The notes beneath the pieces were generated by a model. The model had not been told where the DNA came from and did not search any database. It saw nothing but the letters and a program-made list of their open reading frames with translations. From NCBI GenBank assembly GCA_021613335.1, contig JAJTWR010000450.1:631001-695000 (forward strand): a stretch of 64,000 nt of DNA, in the 5' to 3' direction. Of the stretch, positions 57,528 through 64,000 are shown piece by piece. A program made the translations under genes and the position numbers. Positions within the stretch are counted from its first letter, which is position 1. Each line of letters starts with the position of its first letter. The stretch comes from Whitmania pigra. Lineage: Eukaryota; Annelida; Clitellata; Hirudinida; Haemopidae.

Positions 57528-58583
57528 TGATGATGATGATGACGACTATGATGATAGTGGTGGTGATGATGATGATCATGATCATGATGTTGATGATTAT
57601 GGTGATGATGGTGCTGATGATGAGAATTTTTATGATGGTAACAATATAAACAATAATGACGTCCTTGCTAATGGTGGAACTGTCAAAGCAATGTTTATGA
57701 CGTCAGACGTGGACTTTTATCAAGAATTAATGGAGAGAAAAAAAAAGAGATGATGACTAATAAATAATAAATAAATAAATAAATGATAACAGAAATATGA
57801 TAAATAGACAATGACTATTTATTTTTACTTATTATTAATAACTTATATTGTAATCGCGTTATTAATGTTAATTAATGAATATTAAATATGACTGTCACTC
57901 AATATTGTTAATTAATAATTACAATTGCCTTATTAATATTAATAAATCAACTCACAGTTCTGCCCTCTGCACATTGAATCCATTACTAATTTTCGGCGTC
58001 GAGTTACTACAACGAGTATTCGATTATTTTTAATTAACGAATAACTATATATAAATAGTTATGTTAATTGCAATTATTGAATTAACATTTTATTTATAAA
58101 TTGATTTTAAAATAATCATTAAAATAATGGGCATACATTCAAATTAAACATAAAATTAATTTTTATGTTAATTGCAATTATTGAATTAACATTTTATTTA
58201 TCAATTGATTTTAAATTAATCATTAAAATATATATTATTAAAACATATATTAAAATTAAATGTAAAATCAATGAAAATATTTCTTTGAAACCAACAAGTC
58301 GATCTGATTAGATGCTTCCATGGTCGACACCTTTGGAGTCCTTGGTCTGTTGTTGTTGTTGGGGGACAAAAATAAATTATCAACACTGCTCATGAATATT
58401 AATGTGAACTGACTTTTTATAGCAATCACATCAGCACTATTATTACTATTACTGCTCTTATTATATTTCGATTACCATACTAGTAAATTATATATATTAT
58501 AATTTATTAATAATAACATTATTATTATTAGTTTTATTATTATTATTGTTGTTATTATTATTATTATATTATTATTATTATTA

Positions 58584-58639
<56 letters not shown>

Positions 58640-61600
58640 GTTATTATTACTGTTGTTAAAGACAGCTAGTAATAATTATTGTAAACGTGCAAAATCTGTT
58701 CTCGACAGAAATATTGACTCTCGTCTCCGAGTGGCAAAATTAAATCCTCGGTCGGAAGTAATGCAACCTCAGACATCCACAATCCATCAAAGCTGAAGCC
58801 AGATTATGAAGTCGCTAACGTTCACTAATTAACTCATTATTAATCAATTAATCACCCTTATTTGATTATAATTAATCGTGCTTAGTTGACTATTAGATTA
58901 AGTGAAGATTAATTGTAATCTTAAGGAATTATTAATGGCTGATAGATGGATGGATGGATGGATAGATGAATGGATGGAAGGATGGATGGAGGAATGAAAG
59001 TCTCTTAACCCGTGGGAGGAGTCTGGCCTGATGATCATTCGAATGTTCTTGATGATTCTCGGATCCACATACTGCTTCTGCACTCCCTGGAAAGCCATTG
59101 GCTATGCTATTAATTATTCATTAGCAATTCATATTAAATTAATTAACTAGATGCATTTTGAGTTTGTCTCCTGTGACATTGCAGACAGATGACCCAAGGG
59201 TCAGAATTCAAACTTGAAGTGCGAAGGTGATGGTAATATGGTGATAATGGTACAGTGATGATGATGATGGTGGTGCTGATGACGATAATTGATAGCCTTA
59301 CAGAGTCAATCTTGGATGGAATGTGAGGATATGTGGATAATGTCGTTTGGGACATGACGTTTTGTTGCTTTAGAACTGTCAGCTGAAATAATTAATTAAT
59401 CCGCAATGATTTGTAATTAATTAACAATAATTAATAATTAATCGACAATTATTGATTAATAATTAACCGATAATGATTAATAATTAATCTACAACGATTA
59501 ATAATAAACCGACAATGATTAATAATTAATCGACAATGACTAGCATTCTCAAGATTCAAATTATCAAAATGATCCGACGAAGTCGAACGAAGCCGAACTA
59601 AATCAAAACGGGATGCAAATGCTCGTTTTAATTTTAATCCGACAAGGCCGAGGACAACTGCGTGGGCGCAATCACCACCTCCGACATCTTCATCTTGCGA
59701 GGCGAATTGTCTCGAAATGAGGTTTAAAATTGAACTTCTGACAAAAAGCCAATCAACCACTACACCACTTTTTCCTCCGGGTCTTTCGTGACGGATGCCC
59801 TGGTTGTGCAGTGCAGAGAAAGTAGCGTTGATTACAGTTGGTTATAGTTGTGGTTGTAATGGTGGTGGTAGTAGTTGTGGTTGTAATGGTGATGGTAGTA
59901 GTTGTGGTTGTAATGGTGATGGTAGTAGTTGTGGTTGTAATGGTGATGATAACGGTTTTGGTTATAATGATGTTTTGATTGGTTGTGGTTGTGATGTTAT
60001 CGGATAAAATTATCATTCACGTACAATATTGTAGAAATAGTTTATTGATGAAATATCAATTAATAATAAGAAATAATCAATTTAAGTTTACTCAATGTTC
60101 AACATAAATCAGAATTAATAATCACTGGTAAAGGTGATGGCAATGATGATGATGATGATGATGAGTATGACGATGGAAAGATGGAGAGAATGAACGAACG
60201 AACGAACGAATGAGCGGCAAAGAGAGGAGTCGTACCTTCATTTTCAGCGCCTCGTTTGTTTTTTCGAGCTGAAAGATCTTGTCGTTGAGTTGTTCAATCT
60301 GCTGCAAGTAGGAAGCGTCTGCGGGTCTCTTTCCTGTGGGACGTAGAAATAAGCACATGTTAAAAGAAGAAGAAGACGATGATGATGATGATGATGTTGC
60401 ATTCAATTAATTAATTGTTAATTATTAATTTTTTTTATATTTTCTAACTGGGTGCATGAATTACAAGGTTATTAGTCGAGTCAATCCTTGTTTCATAAAA
60501 TTTGTATAATATGTATGGATATGTGATTTATATGAATGTGTAATTTATATAATTTGTATGAAATTTATGTAATATGTATAATTTGTATGAATTCCTAATT
60601 GCACTGCCATTAAGATGAGTATCTGAAGTTTGTGATCATTACACTGTTATGATCCTCTTCATTGAGACAGAATGTACCCAAAGTTGAGGTCAAAAGCTAC
60701 TCTTGCATCCTCTGCCACAATCAACATCATAATTATCATCACCTATGCACCATCATCATCAACATCATAATTTTCAACACCTACGCACCATCATCATCTT
60801 CATCATTCTCACCACCTCCAACACACGGCAGCAATTCATGGTCAGTAGGCTTCAAAGAATGTCCAGCATAAAAGTGAAAAGTTGAGTACATTTTAATCTT
60901 TAATCTTACACAATCTCACTACTGCCTCCTCAGATTCAAAGTATTTCTTTCAAAGAACAAATATTCCATTACAAATGTTGTTTTTAAATCACAAATTCTG
61001 GATTTAAATAAATAAAATAACTAGAAAATATTTTTTTTTTTTAGAATTTTTGATTATTTTTTGAAAATCTCTCTTTCTATTCTTATAAAGTCTTTGGGAA
61101 GTTTGATTTTTAAGAGGATTTTTATGATGAATTGCATTTGCAATTATTTTGCAGTTTTGTAATTCTGAGTGAAATATTAATGGAACATTCGCTCGGAAAT
61201 GAAATTTGTTGGTTAAAGTTGTTTTGCTGTGAGGCATTGTTTCTGATAACAACTATAATAAGAACTCATAACAGATATTTTAAAGGGAAATATAAATTTC
61301 TGTAAAGTTTGCATTAAATTAAATTATAAATAATAATTACAAATTATAATAAAATATAATAATAATAATAATGTAATAAAATGAAATACAGTAAAATTAT
61401 AAATAAAACAAATTTTGCACAAAGAAAGTAATATTATAAGATAAGTTATTATAAATACAACGGAGCTCGTTGGAATCATCATCTCTGCCAGATGCGCCAG
61501 TTGCTCACCTGATGGTTCGGACATGAGTTTCTTCCTGTCATTTTCCAGTCGCGCTTGGATGGCACACAATCTGAAACGATTGCCAGATTTGCATTTTATG

Positions 61601-62616
61601 GCCTGAGTTTAATGAGAATTGAAATGAGCTTAAAGCTTAAAGATTTCTGTTTATCGACCTCAGCATTCAGTGCAATTATTTGTGATGAACCTTTGCATTT
61701 GAGTGACATCAAAATGAATGTAAAGGTGCAGCATAAACATAACAGAGCATGTCGCTTATTTGTCTAGATGAATCCCATGTTCCCACATTTCTTGCTGAAT
61801 AGCTTAAATGCAAATTTATCTTGGCAGTTAAAAAAACAAAATAACATTATGCTCCCTTGTGGCATTATCCTGCATCTCATCAAAACCAAACATTGGTAAA
61901 AAACTTATCTAATCATCCTCCGAAGACTCCGTCTTCATCGAAAGTAAAGGTAAATAACGCCGGGCCATTATTAACTTAACTTGATGGAGAGACCCCTAAT
62001 GGCCCATCACGGTGTTCATCACAGGAGTCGGTAAAAACATTCAGACGCTTTTATTTTTTTCAACTTGACTTATGCCTCTGGCATACAGATAAGGGAGTTT
62101 ATTTATGAGGGCAGAGAGCAGGAATTCGTTTGAAGCGAGATGCAGATATAAGAGTTAAGAGCGTTTTATCTTTTATATTCGCATCTGTGGAATTAATTTT
62201 TTTTTTTGGCTTTCCTAGGAAAATAAAATTTTAAACCGTTTTATTTCTTCGTCTCTTTTGCGGCCATATTTCTTCAACACGATATTCTCGTCATAGAGAT
62301 TCAGGTATTTTTCTTCCAGCTCCACTCTGTCTATCTTCGATATTGCTTGGTGATTTAGGGCCGACTTCATACCTTAAAAATAAACTCCAGTTTGCTTTAC
62401 CGTCGCCTACAGAAGCAACTGTGGGTGGCGATAACGAAAAATTCTGAATATCATTGCAACAACCGCAGGAAGAAAGCTTACAAATCACGAATAGAAGAAT
62501 AGATAAAGAAAACAAAAACTCTCACTGCCACCGTTCATCTCCCTGCGTATAATTTTGTTAACGCTTGTGTCTCGAACTGGAAAATCTTCGTTTTCGGACC
62601 GTCTGTTCGCATCCAT
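45767..62616 (-). CDS. RPGRIP1L: RPGRIP1L / fantom (ciliary transition-zone protein)
   Basis: Thirty-six exons, ATG 62616 to TGA 45767-45769, about 1286 aa (human 1315): 62526-62616, 62237-62372, 61509-61570, 60236-60333, 59302-59382, 59010-59101, 58292-58346, 57956-57966, 56885-56957, 56575-56645, 56202-56307, 55666-55812, 55306-55519, 54747-54853, 54384-54519, 53958-54079, 53398-53499, 53038-53106, 52776-52859, 52420-52535, 52022-52091, 51443-51572, 51118-51212, 50730-50889, 50297-50577, 49998-50105, 49462-49758, 49244-49295, 48998-49075, 48694-48725, 48512-48536, 47517-47572, 47166-47364, 46756-46822, 46251-46372, 45767-45882. All phases agree. The N-terminal coiled coil (LYDENIVLKK, YAQLLDIRAERIR) precedes two C2 domains (FCTWEFYDFELQSTP; YVVYKFYDFPDHDTS) joined by EYWVRLRVPMEQALRLY, then a low-complexity linker and the C-terminal RPGR-interacting C2-like domain (LFVAYEFFGVPPEQT). 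It scaffolds the ciliary gate with NPHP proteins. Exon 8 may instead be 57956-58006. The intron after exon 31 starts with GC. Confidence 0.94.
46873..46947. repeat. 25-bp tandem repeat, three copies
   Basis: Unit ATTACAATAATGATTTGCAA plus ATGATT, at 46873, 46898 and 46923. In the RPGRIP1L intron after exon 33. Confidence 0.85.
47644..48442 (+). mobile_element. Decayed pogo/Tigger-like DNA transposon
   Basis: 799 bp in the RPGRIP1L intron after exon 31, in the opposite orientation to the host gene. The ends are imperfect inverted repeats (CAGTGGAACCCGCTTATCTC at the left; the complement of the right end reads CAGTTGAACCCGGTTACGTC) and both are flanked by TA, the target duplication of Tc1/mariner-pogo elements. 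Inside, broken frames recall the pogo/Tigger transposase: VSKRGTTILLQSKNLWREHCG (helix-turn-helix part) and, near 48068-48200, NADETRVLWKCLPSKTMAF and AANMDGCKK (DDE catalytic part). The two are separated by stops and much of the gene is missing, so it cannot move by itself. Confidence 0.8.
48761..48912. repeat. 48-bp tandem repeat, three copies and a partial fourth
   Basis: Units starting GGATAAAAATTATTTAATTA at 48761, 48809 and 48857, with a partial copy at 48905. In the RPGRIP1L intron between exons 29 and 30. Confidence 0.9.
56079..56191. repeat. AAT microsatellite
   Basis: AAT units with scattered CAA interruptions, ending about 11 bp from the donor of the RPGRIP1L exon at 56202-56307. 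Confidence 0.95.
57123..57262. repeat. CATCAT-rich minisatellite
   Basis: Several copies of a CACCTTCATCATAATTGT segment separated by variable CAT runs. It gives histidine or methionine frames that are not genes. Confidence 0.85.
57431..57527. repeat. ACG trinucleotide microsatellite
   Basis: About 32 perfect ACG units, passing into ATG units at 57528. CpG-rich and unusual in a window otherwise full of AT-rich repeats. In an RPGRIP1L intron. Confidence 0.97.
58061..58228. repeat. Tandem duplication of about 65 bp
   Basis: Positions 58061-58128 and 58165-58228 share GTTAATTGCAATTATTGAAT and following bases with few changes. Confidence 0.8.
58503..58640. repeat. ATT microsatellite
   Basis: Imperfect ATT array in the RPGRIP1L intron between exons 6 and 7. 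Confidence 0.9.
59455..59540. repeat. Short minisatellite (about 21-24 bp units)
   Basis: Four or so degenerate units of GATTAATAATTAATCGACAAT in an RPGRIP1L intron. Confidence 0.7.
59833..59960. repeat. 27-bp minisatellite
   Basis: About four and a half units of TTGTGGTTGTAATGGTGATG plus GTAGTAG. It produces a Gly/Cys/Ser-rich frame that is not a gene. Confidence 0.9.
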
Positions 62617-63892
62617 AAAATCCTTCTTCAGAGCGAACGAAGCATATTTGTGGTCGTGATTATCCGGAGAAATATCTTCACAATTGCTTGCAAGTATTCT
62701 TATTAATTGTCAAAATCGTCCTGCGATAATTTAATGAAAACACAAAGAATTGTTTGCCTTAGTCACGCGCACGCCAATGCATGACAACGGGAGAAATGTT
62801 TGGTAGATCTAATTTCACAAATGCAATTATCTTCGTGCTAAATCGCATTGACACGAATTTTTAAGAAAGCAATTCTTTAAATTACGAAAACAAATTAAGA
62901 TATATTTTGTTTTATTTTAAAAGAGAATTTTCGCAAAGAGAATGTGTTAAAAATTTACGAGAAAGTCGACAGAATGAAAATTAATTCATCGTTGATCAGA
63001 CAGGAGGACTTTCTAAAATTTAATTTAAACAGTTCATTTTTTCTCAGATTAAAAATTAAAAATTCATGCTTAAAACGATATCAAATTTTAAAATTAAATT
63101 ATTGCGATGTTTCTGAAAAACAGCTTCAAGGACTGAAACAAAAAAAATTAACAACCGCCTAAAATTGAAAATAAATGTAAAACTATCGAATCTCAAGATA
63201 GACATGGTACTTAAAGAAACGTAAAAAACAAAAATTTAAATTAAAAATTCTAGAAGATAACAATGATGAATAGGAGCAGTCTCTTCGGTAAATATTTTAT
63301 TCAGTCGTCTGCAAACGAAACGCGTAAACAGAGACGTAGCCGGCAGGGAGCGCTTGATCACAACGTTTTCATGTTTATGGACGCCATTTGTAACGGGCAA
63401 AAATATAGTCGCTCGTATAGAAAGACACGGATGTGTATATCCATTCATTCCTGGAATTTTGATTGTCACTCTCCGGGTGGTAATGGCGCGAAAACATTCT
63501 GATAAATGGTTTCCTATTCGTATCAATTATGACTGCATGGCTTCACGGGATAGAAAACCAAAGGATGGCGACGACGATGATGGCTACGGGATGATGCAGC
63601 TGCTGATGATGATGATGATGGTGATAAAGATGATGGTTGTGAAGAATCAGATGACGCCGACGATTGTGGTGACGATGATAAAGATGGCGGCACTGCTGAG
63701 AGGGGCTTGTTTCGGGTCAGATAGGTGATGAATTTAAGCATGTCAAAGGTCACTGGCACTCAATGTCGGTTTGTGATTGGAAGGCACTGAGTGAACCCTG
63801 GAGAGCGCTTACGATAAAAATATTCTCCGAAATAAAAGAGGATATTAATAATAATAATAGCAGCGATTATGAAGATGATGACGACGACGACA

Positions 63893-63929
<37 letters not shown>

Positions 63930-64000
63930 CAACAACAACGATGATAATTTCTCAAGAACAACGTCAACAATGGCGCTCCGATTGCTTCCGAGATTGCAGC
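62617..64000. other. RPGRIP1L upstream region; no gene supported
   Basis: A short upstream frame (ATG CTT CGT TCG CTC TGA) lies in the probable RPGRIP1L leader just before the start at 62616. Positions 63550-63720 and 63845-63945 are GAT/AAT/AAC microsatellites giving acidic or methionine-rich frames. The frames at 62944-63162 and 63236-63526 show no recognisable motif. Confidence 0.45.

Noticed and set aside
57404..57649. Poly-threonine or poly-valine frames
   Set aside because: Translation of the ACG microsatellite.
63354..63728. Plus-strand 124-aa frame and acidic alternative frame near the window end
   Set aside because: Made largely of GAT microsatellite with no recognisable domain or splice support.

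Overview
This is a eukaryotic, animal nuclear window: every recognisable protein is split by many short introns, intron phases agree between neighbouring exons, and no bacterial or organellar signals are seen. Wnt, norpA/PLCB4-type phospholipase C, RPGRIP1L (a ciliary transition-zone protein), DNAJC1 and FKBP39-type nucleoplasmin-like domains together point to a ciliated invertebrate metazoan. The AT-rich, microsatellite-crowded introns and protein divergence would suit a spiralian such as an annelid, but that placement is inference.

Layout. 563-3143 (+): 3' part of a calmodulin-like EF-hand gene. 3985-8899 (-): a cluster of three nucleoplasmin-like (NPL) paralogues, namely two apparently intact genes and one broken copy between them. 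10347-16018 (+): BMS1, a ribosome-biogenesis GTPase (14 exons, 1110 aa). 17002-22426 (-): a secreted Wnt ligand (5 exons, 374 aa). 23720-27143 (-): a 15-unit polyubiquitin gene with two single-base deletions in unit 8. 27876-30595 (+): DNAJC1, an ER J-protein with two SANT domains. 31435-41995 (-): PLCB4/norpA-type phospholipase C beta (32 exons, one apparent 1-base deletion). 42475-42949 (-): a small unidentified reading frame broken once. 43044-45274 (+): an unidentified beta-propeller/FG-GAP-like protein, 5' end not found. 45767-62616 (-): RPGRIP1L/fantom (36 exons, about 1286 aa). The last 1.4 kb holds no gene that I can support.

The genes are housekeeping and signalling loci with no operon logic. 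Several pairs are head to head: polyubiquitin/DNAJC1 (732 bp between start codons), NPL/BMS1, and PLCB4/propeller gene. Transcripts were reconstructed by eye from splice consensus, phase continuity and family similarity; all coordinates are predictions. Points of interest: four GC-AG introns among about 100 modelled, microexons of 11-25 bp, a decayed pogo/Tigger-like DNA transposon with TA target duplications inside an RPGRIP1L intron, a tRNA-derived SINE-like family whose tails run into ATT microsatellites, a four-base deletion plus stop in one NPL paralogue, and small indels that break otherwise well conserved genes. I did not find a clearly new multi-gene system.
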